Shown here: one piece after another, positions 8,462 to 17,610 of the stretch
How positions within the stretch are numbered: the stretch's first letter is position 1
How the letters are laid out: each line of letters opens with the position of its first letter
Source of the DNA: a virus
IMG/VR virus record: IMGVR_UViG_3300036770_002506
Span: 1 to 31,056 of that record
DNA: 31,056 bases
Reading direction: 5' to 3' (one strand)
Translations under genes and position numbers: made by a program
The notes under the pieces: model-generated
What the model was told of the DNA's origin: nothing
The model's database searches: none
What the model saw: only the letters and a program-made list of their open reading frames with translations

Positions 8462-9179
8462 CTTCACCTTCAACTTCAATATTATAATCAATACCTGGAG
8501 TATTATCTATTACGTATTTTCTAAATTCTTTGCTTTCTTTAGCTCTAAACGAGTATGCTAAAAAATTGTCAATTTCTTTAGAATCTCTAATGCCATTTAC
8601 TGCAGTAATACAACCCTTTAAAAAATCTGATATCATTGTTACATCGCTAAGATTTTTAGATTGCTCTGCCGTTAAATATTTAAATTTTAATGTTGTTCCA
8701 TCTTCAATTTGATAATCGAATTCGCCATTTTCATCCGATTGCAATTCAAATGGCTTAAATTGAATTTTCGAAAGGTTAAGAGTATGTTTTTCAGTTTGAC
8801 CATTATTTACTACGAATGCTGGGTAATCTGGCCCATAACCTAATATTCTAGCAGATATAATTAATGATTCTTTATCTGAATTAATTAAATCATTTACATC
8901 TACACCTGGTGTTATGATTAATGCTTCTAATAATTTATCGAAAACTATGCCCGTATTAATGTATGATGAATTAGTAATGATATCTTCATCATATGCAGTC
9001 ATTAATCTCAATTCAACAACGCCTTCCCGTAGTGGACTAGATTCTGGATATACTTTCCCCGCACTAGGCAGTTTAACAATATGGCCAGGGTATTTATTAG
9101 TTTTTTGACGTTGCTCGTATTGTTTTCTTGCTAAATCAATAATTTGTTTATTATCTAAACGATCGGTAACTTTACTCAT
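8406..9179 (-). CDS. T4 gp26-like baseplate hub/tail assembly protein
   Basis: A 257-residue protein matching the T4 baseplate gp26-type family. Visible landmarks are KLPSAGKVYP, then LRLMTAYDEDIITNSSYIN, then SLIISARILGYGPDY. T4 gp26 is 208 residues. In T4 it belongs to the central baseplate hub, and related genes sit where other phages encode tail assembly chaperones. The start at 9179 follows a short leader with AAGGA and a copy of the 14-base motif 19 bases upstream, downstream of the tube-gene terminator. The gene ends CTT TTT TGG TTT TAG, so six T residues lie two codons before the stop, a candidate recoding site into the gp51-like frame. Confidence 0.8.
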   Translation of the reverse strand: MSKVTDRLDNKQIIDLARKQYEQRQKTNKYPGHIVKLPSAGKVYPESSPLREGVVELRLMTAYDEDIITNSSYINTGIVFDKLLEALIITPGVDVNDLINSDKESLIISARILGYGPDYPAFVVNNGQTEKHTLNLSKIQFKPFELQSDENGEFDYQIEDGTTLKFKYLTAEQSKNLSDVTMISDFLKGCITAVNGIRDSKEIDNFLAYSFRAKESKEFRKYVIDNTPGIDYNIEVEGEDGSTFIAGFRIESDLFWF

Positions 9180-9198
9180 ATATTATATTCCTTGTAAC

Positions 9199-9212
9199 TT
9201 TATTATAAATAT
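9199..9212 (-). promoter_or_regulatory. Promoter-like motif upstream of gp26-like gene
   Basis: ATATTTATAATAAA, 19 bases before the ATG and 14 bases after the tube-gene terminator hairpin. Confidence 0.62.
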
Positions 9213-9226
9213 GTATAAACGCGAAA

Positions 9227-9249
9227 AAAGCCCTATAAAATAGAGCTTT
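9227..9249 (-). terminator. Intrinsic terminator after tail tube
   Basis: Minus-strand hairpin AAAGCTCTA / TAGGGCTTT (one G-U pair) with a five-base loop and a T run ending TTTTTTCGCG. It follows the tube gene by 19 bases. Confidence 0.75.
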
Positions 9250-9268
9250 TAACTTTTAAAATAAAATA

Positions 9269-9793
9269 TTAATAATTTAAGAATGCCCAATCGTAACGAA
9301 GTGTTACTTCAATCATCATTACGTCTTCTGAACCCCAATCTAAACTTCCGAAGTTTGATTCGGTAATGAAAGCACCTTTTAATATCCATTCTTCTACCTT
9401 TTCACCTAAAGGCGATAATTGAGTTAATGTTATTTCTTTTTTATACATTGAAGAATATCCATTACGTCCGGTAGCAGATTCGTGGTGTAAGCGTACCCAA
9501 TCCATTACTGCTTGTGTTCCAGATGGGATGATTGGATCATAAAGACTGATACCAATACTATTCCACTCGGATTTTCCTTTTACGTAACGTTTAACATTCA
9601 TATGATCTAATGCTACTTCATTGTTATTGATAGTAGGTTTCGCAGATGTTTTTACTAAATATGCAGGAATTCCTTCAATTTCCATGATAAAATGGTTTGA
9701 ACGTTTTGGCTCCCACGAATATGCATTTTGCCAATAATTATTATCAATTCCGTAATCTTCGAAGTTCGGATTTAATTTGTCTTTTAAGGCCAT
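9269..9793 (-). CDS. Tail tube protein (gp19-like)
   Basis: A 174-residue protein of the T4 gp19 type (T4 gp19 is 163 residues). Key segments are SNHFIMEIEGIPAYLVKTSA near the N-terminus, the central ISLYDPI and the C-terminal EVTLRYDWAFLNY, characteristic of the family. It stacks as hexameric rings to form the inner tube through which DNA passes. AAAGGAAACAGAGAT precedes the ATG, and the 14-base motif is 15 bases upstream. It is followed by an intrinsic terminator, so it can be transcribed as a single gene, as expected for a high-copy protein. It lies directly after the sheath gene, as in T4. Confidence 0.93.
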   Translation of the reverse strand: MALKDKLNPNFEDYGIDNNYWQNAYSWEPKRSNHFIMEIEGIPAYLVKTSAKPTINNNEVALDHMNVKRYVKGKSEWNSIGISLYDPIIPSGTQAVMDWVRLHHESATGRNGYSSMYKKEITLTQLSPLGEKVEEWILKGAFITESNFGSLDWGSEDVMMIEVTLRYDWAFLNY

Positions 9794-9808
9794 ATCTCTG
9801 TTTCCTTT

Positions 9809-9822
9809 TTTTATATAAATAT
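9809..9822 (-). promoter_or_regulatory. Promoter-like motif upstream of tail tube
   Basis: ATATTTATATAAAA, 15 bases before the ATG and directly after the sheath-gene terminator. Confidence 0.62.
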
Positions 9823-9835
9823 ATGTTACAGTAAA

Positions 9836-9861
9836 AAAGGTAGAACCGAAGTCCTACCTTT
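9836..9861 (-). terminator. Intrinsic terminator after tail sheath
   Basis: Perfect stem AAAGGTAG / CTACCTTT with a loop containing TTCG, followed by TTT and ACTG. Confidence 0.85.
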
Positions 9862-9876
9862 ATTTGATCTTTTTTT

Positions 9877-12348
9877 CTATTCAGGGAAACTAGCTCCTGT
9901 TGGTTGAATATTGAAATCTAAAATAATAAATTCAGCGGTTCTTGTTGGCTGAAGAAATATTTGACCGTAAAGAATATTTTGATCAATTAAATCTGGTGTA
10001 TTATTCGATTCATCCATTACAACTCGGAATGCTGATAATCCGTTTTGAGCTCGTACTTGTTCTAAATATGGATTAACAATACTTAAAAAACGTGTTCTTG
10101 TTGCTGAATTATTCTGTTCAAATACTAAGAATTTAGTTGACGATGCAATAAATTTCTTTACAGTTATCAATAAACGTCGGACATTTACTCGATCTAATGC
10201 ACTCGGACGAGCCTGTAATGTCTTTTGTCCCCAAACAACAATACCTTCATTAGGGAAGTTTGCTATAGGATTTACGCGAGCTTCATACAACGAATCTCTA
10301 TCTGATTGTGAAAGATTTTTATATGTACCAATTACTGATGTTAAACCTCCTCGAGTCAAACCAGCTGGCGCATACCATGGTGCTGTTACTGAATCGTTAA
10401 ATGCTAATACTCCAGGTATAACAACTGATGGTGGTACCCAGATTGGAACATTTTTTCCAGGATTTACAATTCTAACCCATGGCCAATATGTTGCTGTATA
10501 ATTGCTATCTAATGTAGTTACTTGTTGAACTACGGTATCAATTGTATCAGTTAATGCATTTGAATCCATTACATAGAAAGTATCTTGACGTCCTTCTGCT
10601 AAATTTCTAGCAGCACTAGATACTACAGGATGCAAACTATCAATGATACCTGGCGTTAATAACAAATTCATATCATAATAGTCTGTATTTGCTAATAATG
10701 TAAATGCTTTATTATATGCTTTGGTACCGGTAGTAGATGTTCCAGAACAATCAAAACCAAATACATTTGATGCAGCAATGTTAACGCCGCTATATTTTGG
10801 TAAGTTTGGACGTGCCCCATCAAATCCACCTTGCATTGGAACAATAAATTTACGTGTTCCTATTGCAACGTTATCAGTAAATGTTCCGCCAGTTAATGCA
10901 GATTCTAATGATCCTGAATATGCTGTCGTAAACGTTGGAAATGCCGCATCTGCATCTTGATTTACATTACCTAAATAGAAATCAGTATTGCTACCTGTTA
11001 CAGAACCAGAAGTTGGTATTGGTGCAAGATAATTTAAGTTGTTTAAACTATCAAAATTAAATCCAAAATAGTTTCTAGAACTATATGTTGTTTGCACTTG
11101 CGATGTTCTATATGCAGCTGCTGCTAAATTTACAGATCCAGAAGCCATTGGTATTGGTGATTCAATAGCTCGGAATCCAAATGGAATCAATGTTTTATCA
11201 TTAGTTTTATTAGATACACCTAAATCAACTTCAACTCTAATGAATTTAGATAAATTTGGATAATCTCCATTAATAACTAAATCATTTGAGTCTGTTACAG
11301 TTTGATAACGATCTCCAATTACGGCAGCAATATATCTAGGCGAATCTGGATCTAAGTTTACATTTAAAAATGTTTCAACTAAATCAGGTGTTCTATCTGT
11401 GTCTTGTGAAGAATATGGAGAATTTGGAATATTCGTAGTATTAACTCTACGTACTTCTACAGTAAATGTACCATATCCATTTGGGTCTGCCACTTCTGTA
11501 GCAGTTCTTACATCTCTAATTCCTATTTTTACTTCCTGACTAACTGAAGTACCATGTGACAATGTATGAAACTTAAATAAGTTTTTAGTTACAGAACCAA
11601 TTTTTTGCGATGTAATCCACGGCGTTGCAGCAGTATTATAATCTTGCAAAAATTCATAATTTGAAAGTTTTGCTAATTCTACAGTTACGTGTGCTAAATT
11701 TGCAAATAAGCTCGATGCTGTTTTATTTTCATACTGAACATATACCGGATAATCAACTGATTTAGGCGATGTTCCAAATACTTTATTAAGATATGTGTTA
11801 TCTGTTGATAGTATAGATCCTGAAATTGAACCGCCTTCTGCTACTAGGAATGATCCATCAAACCCAATTGCGGTATTTGCTGCAGCAACATATGATCCGG
11901 AAATTTTAAGTTCAAATGATCCAGATACGTTATTATTTAATACGCTATTTTCAAATAAGTTAGTTGCACCCGTTGTTGTTACTGCTTGGGTTGGATGTAA
12001 TACGTGAGTTACAACTTCAACTTTAGCTGCACCAGAACCAGATTTTGCAATGATTGCTAATGCTCCATTTGATAAATAATATCCATCTTCATACAATAAA
12101 CGTGTTACTGTAATTACATTTCCGCTACGTAAATAATCTTGAACAACGAATGGTACATATGAATCATCGGTATATGATCCAAATATTTGTACAAAGTCAG
12201 AATAAGATGTTATTTGCGTAGGAATTAATGCAGGGCCTTTTACAGTTGGTCCTACTATTGATGCACCAATTTGTGCTACTCCGCCGGCTAAAAACGATTG
12301 ATCAACTTCGTTCGTAAATACACCAGGCGAAACGATTCTTTCTGCCAT
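9877..12348 (-). CDS. Contractile tail sheath protein (gp18-like)
   Basis: An 823-residue sheath protein (T4 gp18 is 659). The N-terminus MAERIVSPGVFTNEVDQSF and the C-terminus (RVVMDESNNTPDLIDQNILY, then QPTRTAEFIILDF) are the most conserved sheath regions. The middle is an expanded Ser/Gly/Asn/Thr-rich region that would be exposed on the outer surface. The protein polymerises round the tube and contracts during infection. AAGGAG stands seven bases before the ATG and the 14-base motif 19 bases before it. A strong hairpin terminator lies just beyond the stop. The extra 160 residues over T4 are probably surface insertions. Confidence 0.95.
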   Translation of the reverse strand: MAERIVSPGVFTNEVDQSFLAGGVAQIGASIVGPTVKGPALIPTQITSYSDFVQIFGSYTDDSYVPFVVQDYLRSGNVITVTRLLYEDGYYLSNGALAIIAKSGSGAAKVEVVTHVLHPTQAVTTTGATNLFENSVLNNNVSGSFELKISGSYVAAANTAIGFDGSFLVAEGGSISGSILSTDNTYLNKVFGTSPKSVDYPVYVQYENKTASSLFANLAHVTVELAKLSNYEFLQDYNTAATPWITSQKIGSVTKNLFKFHTLSHGTSVSQEVKIGIRDVRTATEVADPNGYGTFTVEVRRVNTTNIPNSPYSSQDTDRTPDLVETFLNVNLDPDSPRYIAAVIGDRYQTVTDSNDLVINGDYPNLSKFIRVEVDLGVSNKTNDKTLIPFGFRAIESPIPMASGSVNLAAAAYRTSQVQTTYSSRNYFGFNFDSLNNLNYLAPIPTSGSVTGSNTDFYLGNVNQDADAAFPTFTTAYSGSLESALTGGTFTDNVAIGTRKFIVPMQGGFDGARPNLPKYSGVNIAASNVFGFDCSGTSTTGTKAYNKAFTLLANTDYYDMNLLLTPGIIDSLHPVVSSAARNLAEGRQDTFYVMDSNALTDTIDTVVQQVTTLDSNYTATYWPWVRIVNPGKNVPIWVPPSVVIPGVLAFNDSVTAPWYAPAGLTRGGLTSVIGTYKNLSQSDRDSLYEARVNPIANFPNEGIVVWGQKTLQARPSALDRVNVRRLLITVKKFIASSTKFLVFEQNNSATRTRFLSIVNPYLEQVRAQNGLSAFRVVMDESNNTPDLIDQNILYGQIFLQPTRTAEFIILDFNIQPTGASFPE

Positions 12349-12367
12349 TATTATACTCCTTAATGAT

Positions 12368-12381
12368 TTTTATATAAATAT
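12368..12381 (-). promoter_or_regulatory. Promoter-like motif upstream of sheath
   Basis: ATATTTATATAAAA, 19 bases before the ATG of the sheath gene, in the 37-base gap. Confidence 0.62.
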
Positions 12382-12385
12382 CGTA

Positions 12386-12667
12386 TTATTTTGCTAAACC
12401 TGAATCTGGCGTAAACGTTCCATCTGCAACATTGATTTGTCCTTCGCCATATCGTATGCGCATTTTTTCTATAAGCTCCGTTTCTCGTGCTTGAAGATTA
12501 TAAAATGTTTGCATCAATTGTTCAACTTCATTATCGATGAATTCAATTTTTTTATTTAAAATATCTTTTTCTATAGATAAATTACCTAATTGTTTTGCAG
12601 TTTCATCAAATTCTTTTTGTAACGTTTGAATTTCTTCTAAATGTTCTTTGTCCAGTTTTCGAGTCAT
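12386..12667 (-). CDS. Small coiled-coil protein upstream of the sheath gene
   Basis: A 93-residue protein. Residues 5-70 form a continuous heptad-rich coiled coil (KLDKEHLEEIQTLQKEFDET and on), followed by a short tail with GEGQINVADGTFTPDSG. No catalytic motif and no membrane segment are seen. AAAAAGGAAC precedes the ATG with suitable spacing. It is transcribed just ahead of the sheath gene. It might be a tail fibre or tail assembly accessory protein, but I do not recognise it. Confidence 0.75.
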   Translation of the reverse strand: MTRKLDKEHLEEIQTLQKEFDETAKQLGNLSIEKDILNKKIEFIDNEVEQLMQTFYNLQARETELIEKMRIRYGEGQINVADGTFTPDSGLAK

Positions 12668-12703
12668 GTAACTTGTTCCTTTTTCATTTATTATATGAAA
12701 TTT

Positions 12704-14878
12704 TTATACATCATCCAACCAAGTTAAAGAAACTTGAGCACCTGCATTGTTACCGTTAGCTATAATAGACCACGTATCACCTTCTCTTAAAAAGAATTCA
12801 AAATCAGCTAAATTAATCTGCGCACTATCTAGTTTTTGTAGTACTATTTTAAATGCTTGTCGACCAGTACCTGCAGTATATGTTCCTGTAATATCATATT
12901 GAACTGGTGAGTAGGTTGAAGTTGTAAGGAATGATTGTCCCGTAAAAGTTCCGTTTTTCACTAATGTAAATGTTACAGCTTGAGTACCATCCGTTGTTAG
13001 TGACATTTGTTTTAGTAAACCTTGTGTCTTATTTGCGTATCCTTTATAAGTCGGTGGCATATAGATTGTTAACATATTCTTGTTTGTACCAGAAGCAGTT
13101 GTACCATCTCTAGAATAATTAACCCCATTATAGATAATATCCCCTTCAACAAATGCTGCCATTGAAGCGTTGGACATTGTTGTTTCTGTTGTTGCTGTAG
13201 TATTCTGTACTGTAAACGATACTGGGAATGTTGGGTTTGTAACGGATGGTACTGTATTTGTATTAGCATATTCTAAAATATGCACTGGTTGGAAACGGCC
13301 GGTGGCTGAATCTTCAATTGAAAATTTAACAGCTCCATATCCTAGCCATTGTGCTGATATATCATATACGTTACCTAAACTTTGGGATAAAAATTGTCCG
13401 GATGGATTGTTTATATTGCTAGATCCATCCATTGTATCCGCATTCCAATCGGATTGTGAGATAAAAGTAGCAGCTGAACCGGAACGTTGGTACATGATTC
13501 CAAAATTCGATCCAGAATATGCAAAGAAGAACCCACCGGTTGATAAATCACCCCAACCTGCCATTTGGTTTCTTCCTGCTTCAGGTGTTCCAAATCTTGT
13601 TGTAAATCGTGTTGTTAAACCTTGACCATTTCTATATTTTGCTGGTTTAAGACTGTATAAAGTAGCTGAGCTGTTTGAACCTGATGTTGCAATGTTAATA
13701 TATCTGCCAACTGAATCATATGATACTGATCCTCCGGCTACACTACCAGTTCCTACTAAATCCAAGTTAATTTCATATGGATGTGTAATCTGTAATAGTG
13801 GAGACATATTGGCTGTCTTTAATTCACCGAATGCAGTTAATGGGTCATTTAATCTAATCTTTAAATCACCAGTTCCATCTACGCCAACGTTACGGAAGTT
13901 TCCGGCTGAATCTCTTCCCGCTATTACGTTTCGTCCTAAGTTGGCTGTCATCCCTCCTGCAATCGGAGCAGTCAGTGTTAACACTTGTCCATTGATTGCC
14001 TTTGTAGTAAATTTGGTATCGTAGTAGAAATCTGTTTGGTCTACTGCACCATTCTCAAATGTATATTTTATATATGGAGCAAATGCAGGCGCTCCAAACA
14101 TTTGGAATCCATCACTTCCGCTATAAGGAAGTGTTAAAGTTCTAATATTATCCGTTCCTGCAGCATCTGAATACCAGAAAATTTTAAGAGTTCCGTTTTG
14201 GTCAGCTCTTACGTGGGTTTGAACTTGAGACCATCCTGGTGATAGTGCTAAAATTCCAGAATCATATGTTGAACCAGAAGTTAATGGGGTTGTAGTTAAA
14301 AACGCATACCCATCTGTTTTCTCGTTTGTATAAGTACCATTTGGTTGTAATCCAACTTGAACGTTTCTATTTAACGTAGCAGTCATGTTAGGAGCAATAA
14401 AAGCATCCAAACCTAATATCTGCGCATTAAGTGCTTTTGTTAAAAATTTAGTTTCATAAAAGAAATCACCTTGATCTAATGAACCATTTGTAAACTTATA
14501 ACGAATATACGGAGTAAAAGCAGGTGCGGCAAAAAGTTGGAAGCCAGATGAAGATGCATATGGAATAGTCAATGTTCTAGCTATATCCGTGCCTGCTGCA
14601 TCTGTACAAAATTCTACCCCAATTGTACCATTTTGGTCTGCAAGGACGTGAGTTTGAACTTGTGTAAAGTTTCTTGCATCCAATATCCCAGAATCAAATA
14701 CTGAACCTGATGTTAGAGGAGTTGTAGTCATAAAGGCAGACCCATCTGTTCTTCCTATTATGATTTCATCTAGTGGGTTTTGTAACTGATTAAGCGTATA
14801 CACACTACCACTTTCATCAACCTTTACTTCTTTTGGTTGACCTCCAAATAAACCTTTTATTACTGAAAAGTATGACAT
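12704..14878 (-). CDS. Large virion surface/fibre-like protein with duplicated domain
   Basis: A 724-residue, Thr/Ser/Asn/Gly-rich protein with no recognised enzymatic motif. Residues 45-176 and 189-321 are a clear tandem duplication with a 144-residue offset. Both contain TTTPLTSGS, SQVQ/TQVQ-THV, ADQNGT, DAAGTD and RTLT, and end in a NRNV/GRNV strand. The rest is beta-rich, including LKTANMSPLLQITHPYEINL, and may be a lectin-like or jelly-roll domain. It starts with MSYFSVIKGLFGGQPKEVKV, a possible docking segment. AAAAGGTAAATAAT gives the ribosome binding site, overlapping the end of the upstream fibre gene. It is probably a tail fibre or receptor-binding protein, inferred from composition and neighbours. 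Confidence 0.75.
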   Translation of the reverse strand: MSYFSVIKGLFGGQPKEVKVDESGSVYTLNQLQNPLDEIIIGRTDGSAFMTTTPLTSGSVFDSGILDARNFTQVQTHVLADQNGTIGVEFCTDAAGTDIARTLTIPYASSSGFQLFAAPAFTPYIRYKFTNGSLDQGDFFYETKFLTKALNAQILGLDAFIAPNMTATLNRNVQVGLQPNGTYTNEKTDGYAFLTTTPLTSGSTYDSGILALSPGWSQVQTHVRADQNGTLKIFWYSDAAGTDNIRTLTLPYSGSDGFQMFGAPAFAPYIKYTFENGAVDQTDFYYDTKFTTKAINGQVLTLTAPIAGGMTANLGRNVIAGRDSAGNFRNVGVDGTGDLKIRLNDPLTAFGELKTANMSPLLQITHPYEINLDLVGTGSVAGGSVSYDSVGRYINIATSGSNSSATLYSLKPAKYRNGQGLTTRFTTRFGTPEAGRNQMAGWGDLSTGGFFFAYSGSNFGIMYQRSGSAATFISQSDWNADTMDGSSNINNPSGQFLSQSLGNVYDISAQWLGYGAVKFSIEDSATGRFQPVHILEYANTNTVPSVTNPTFPVSFTVQNTTATTETTMSNASMAAFVEGDIIYNGVNYSRDGTTASGTNKNMLTIYMPPTYKGYANKTQGLLKQMSLTTDGTQAVTFTLVKNGTFTGQSFLTTSTYSPVQYDITGTYTAGTGRQAFKIVLQKLDSAQINLADFEFFLREGDTWSIIANGNNAGAQVSLTWLDDV
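13916..14746 (-). repeat. Duplicated domain inside the 724-residue protein
   Basis: Residues 45-176 (14351-14746) and 189-321 (13916-14314) are homologous at the protein level, with TTTPLTSGS, ADQNGT and DAAGTD in both. Confidence 0.85.
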
Positions 14879-14890
14879 ATTATTTACCTT

Positions 14891-16210
14891 TTAAATGAAT
14901 CTCCAATTGCTGTTGTTGCTTATTAATCTCGGTGCATCTTCCGAGTATAAAGTTATTGTTGAACTGTTACCTGATGCTTGGTTACCTATTGTTTCTGATC
15001 CGTTTGCTACAATTAGTACACTACCAGATGTAGCATTTATTATTGAATACTCTTTTCCAAGTAAACCTACTGCACTTGGAAGTGATTGAGTTGTAAATGC
15101 TTCAACTACTTCAATAGTAGTGTCTGTACTTGTTAATGTATATGAAGCACTAACTATTTTGTAATTAGCAATGAAGCTAGGAGCTGTTATGCTAGTTGAT
15201 ACATCAAGGGAACCCGTTAATCCATATGAACCAGTAAGTTGTTTTGTACTTGTCCAAACACTACCACTTTTTACAAACAAGTCTCCATATGAAGCTGTAG
15301 TAGTAGTATCAATCACATCATGCAAACTACCTATATCACTACCTAAATCAGGTCGTACAAATATAGATCCATTTGTTGCAGCATCGATTACAATTGCCAT
15401 TTGCAATCTTAAATTTGGTGCTTCAGGTTCAAATTTTGTTAATGTACCAGGAACTGTTGGGGAAACATATAGAATATCTCCATCTACCCATGTCTCTCCG
15501 TTACTACCAGTTGTATTAATTCCACGAACTAAACCAAATTGTGTTACATATCCCTCATCGCCATCAACAATATCTTCTGTAGTAATACCTAATGTATAGA
15601 AATAAGGTATGGATCCATCGGCTATCATTAAATCTGCTAATATCCGACCTGATGCACCAAGTGTTCCAGATGCATATGTTACGGTACCGTTTAATATGGT
15701 TGTGCCTGTTTGGTTTTTTACGTAAAAATACTCTTCAAGTCCTATTTGTTGTACTACTTGACCTCCGTGCATTCCCAAAGACAAAGTTCCATTATCTTCA
15801 TCCCAATATATTCTACCTTCTTGATCTGTTGGAGTTGGTATTCCGGTGTTGTTGAAATCAATGTAATCTACTACGGAAATATGTGAACCTGTTAATAGAA
15901 GTGATCCGGTTACAATAACGTCTTGTGTGAGTGGGTCAACGTAAGATGCAGTTGCTGCATATGAAGCAGACATCATGTTTAAGCCGGATATATCTAAATC
16001 AAATGTTGATCCATTACCTTTAGTAAATGTTATATTAGGATCTGAAAATGATGCTGTAGTAATTCCTTCTAATGGTAATGATGATGTTATGGCATATGAA
16101 GCCGTACCAAATAAAGATCCAGTTATTCCACCGGTTACTATTAAACTACCGGTTATTTCCGAGTCACCTTTTGATAGGTAACCATTTTTGATTACAAATT
16201 CATTTGCCAT
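14891..16210 (-). CDS. Tail fibre-like protein with TASY motifs
   Basis: A 439-residue protein. The N-terminal 110 residues contain Ser/Thr/Gly-rich strands with the repeated ASYA motif (GTASYAITSS, SASYAATASYVD) seen in other genes of this cassette. A central part (DQEGRIYWDEDNGTLSLGMH) is followed by a domain with GDILYVSP. The C-terminus (IINATSGSVLIVANGSETIG, then NSNWRFI) resembles trimeric fibre tips. No chaperone or peptidase motif is visible. The 14-base motif is 23 bases before the ATG; no Shine-Dalgarno is obvious. A fibre role is inferred from repeats and position. Confidence 0.75.
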   Translation of the reverse strand: MANEFVIKNGYLSKGDSEITGSLIVTGGITGSLFGTASYAITSSLPLEGITTASFSDPNITFTKGNGSTFDLDISGLNMMSASYAATASYVDPLTQDVIVTGSLLLTGSHISVVDYIDFNNTGIPTPTDQEGRIYWDEDNGTLSLGMHGGQVVQQIGLEEYFYVKNQTGTTILNGTVTYASGTLGASGRILADLMIADGSIPYFYTLGITTEDIVDGDEGYVTQFGLVRGINTTGSNGETWVDGDILYVSPTVPGTLTKFEPEAPNLRLQMAIVIDAATNGSIFVRPDLGSDIGSLHDVIDTTTTASYGDLFVKSGSVWTSTKQLTGSYGLTGSLDVSTSITAPSFIANYKIVSASYTLTSTDTTIEVVEAFTTQSLPSAVGLLGKEYSIINATSGSVLIVANGSETIGNQASGNSSTITLYSEDAPRLISNNSNWRFI

Positions 16211-16233
16211 ATCTGTTCACTATCCGAGATTGG

Positions 16234-16247
16234 TTTATTATAAATAT
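16234..16247 (-). promoter_or_regulatory. Promoter-like motif upstream of fibre gene at 16210
   Basis: ATATTTATAATAAA, 23 bases before the ATG and just after the 51-residue gene. Confidence 0.6.
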
Positions 16248-16254
16248 GTTGCTA

Positions 16255-16410
16255 TTAGCTATTTTGCCAATCTAAATATGCTTGAGGTGGTTCATCATAC
16301 CATTGCCATCCATCTCGTGGTGGGTCATTTGGTGATTGTATCATACCACCATCTGGGAAGTAGATTTTAGTTGCAATAAACCATTCATTTTGTTCAAATT
16401 TGTACCACAT
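16255..16410 (-). CDS. Small Trp-rich protein in the fibre cassette
   Basis: A 51-residue open frame, MWYKFEQNEWFIATKIYFPD at the start and QNS at the end, with five Trp and four Tyr. The codons are typical of this genome. AAAAAGGAATAT precedes the ATG, and it begins 10 bases after the stop of the LRR protein gene. The following motif copy lies just beyond its stop. The aromatic composition with PDGG and NDPPRDGWQWYDEPP could suit a small adhesion or fibre-tip module. No known family is recognised. It is supported by its ribosome binding site and tight packing rather than by homology. Confidence 0.7.
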   Translation of the reverse strand: MWYKFEQNEWFIATKIYFPDGGMIQSPNDPPRDGWQWYDEPPQAYLDWQNS

Positions 16411-16420
16411 ATATTCCTTT

Positions 16421-17608
16421 TTATGTTGCCACTGTCCAACCTTTGTCTGTTGCTATTTGTAGGTCTGCTGCAGATAAATCTGGTACTCCAGGATTGCCGG
16501 TTATTGTTATTGTTGCTGTTGTTGTTGCTAAATCGCCAAATAATGCCACTAATGCATCTCGTTGAAGATTGCAAGATGCAATACTAAATGATACTGCAAT
16601 TCCTGGCATTCTTAAACTTCGAAGAGCTCGGCACGCATTAAATGCCGTTGTAGTTGTTGTTACATTGGAGCAATCAGTAAATGCTATCTCTTCTAAAGAA
16701 ATACATGTATTAAATGTGCTCGATATACTTGTATTATTAGGTGTATGTATAAGTCCTAAACTTTTTAATCTGTAACATGTTGAGAATGCTGTTGCTAAAT
16801 TTGTACATGCACTACCCGTAACGCCCCCAACAACCTCGAGACCGTATGAACTTACAAATAAACTAGTTAATGCAGTGCTACTATCTATTGTAATATTTCC
16901 TAATTTTTTAGCCGTTGAAGCTTGAAACATAACATTAGATGTACCAGTATTATTTATGTATATGTTAGGTGAATTTGTAACAGGTCCTAATGCTCTAAAT
17001 GCGACTTGGGCTGATGTTATGCTTGATCCGGATGGTAATTCTAGATACCGTACATTGGTCAATTTATAATCATAATAACTATTAATGTTGCTACCTAGAT
17101 TAGGTGCTAAATAGATAAATCTTTCACACTTGTCCCATGTTTGATTAGTTATAAAATATGCATTACCATCCCATGAAAATACAAAATCTAATATATTTCT
17201 TGTCCCTTGGGAGTTGTATGTTGAAGTACGTGCAAGTTCTACTGTTGAATATGTACCCCCGGATCCAGTTGCTATAATTATTACTTGTTTGTAGTTTTTA
17301 CCATCTGTGTCTTGATATACAGATCCGGTAAGCGATGCGTAATCATATAGATGTTCTTCGATTGCAAGTCCCGTCACGGTTCCTGCAGTACCATCTCCCC
17401 AATCTACATAACCATCAATGTTAGTAAATCGAATGTTTATTTGATTGTAATCATTTTCATATACGCCGAAAAGTGCAGCTAATTTTTGTTCACCGGGTGT
17501 TATAGTTGGCATCGGTAACCAGTCTGCAGGTCGTACCCAATCTTCAGTGTATTGTATAGATTCTGATACTATGACAGTAGGTGGTGGTGAGCTTATTCTA
17601 ATTCCCAT
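16421..17608 (-). CDS. PKD-like plus leucine-rich-repeat surface protein (BspA-like)
   Basis: A 395-residue protein with two parts. Around residues 58-115 is a PKD-type fold signature (GYVDWGDGT and HLYDY). From about 195 to 350 are irregular leucine-rich repeats with a recurring Cys: AFSTCYRLKSLGL, TFNTCISLEEIAF and AFNACRALRSLRM. It ends with the pattern ITGNPG...LQIATDKGWTV, which closes many BspA-like phage and bacterial proteins. Such repeats bind proteins or glycans, so a receptor-binding role on the tail is likely. The start is two bases after the previous stop, with AAGG rather far upstream. No signal peptide is present, as expected for a virion protein. Confidence 0.8.
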   Translation of the reverse strand: MGIRISSPPPTVIVSESIQYTEDWVRPADWLPMPTITPGEQKLAALFGVYENDYNQINIRFTNIDGYVDWGDGTAGTVTGLAIEEHLYDYASLTGSVYQDTDGKNYKQVIIIATGSGGTYSTVELARTSTYNSQGTRNILDFVFSWDGNAYFITNQTWDKCERFIYLAPNLGSNINSYYDYKLTNVRYLELPSGSSITSAQVAFRALGPVTNSPNIYINNTGTSNVMFQASTAKKLGNITIDSSTALTSLFVSSYGLEVVGGVTGSACTNLATAFSTCYRLKSLGLIHTPNNTSISSTFNTCISLEEIAFTDCSNVTTTTTAFNACRALRSLRMPGIAVSFSIASCNLQRDALVALFGDLATTTATITITGNPGVPDLSAADLQIATDKGWTVAT

Positions 17609-17610
17609 AA

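Noticed and set aside
13069-13269. Minus-strand alternative frame inside the 724-residue gene
   Set aside because: Its Gln/Leu-rich product is the out-of-frame reading of a Thr/Asn-rich gene, with no independent start signal.
16336-16587. Leucine-rich plus-strand frame near the Trp-rich gene
   Set aside because: It is the complement of Asn/Thr-rich minus-strand coding sequence and has no ribosome binding site.
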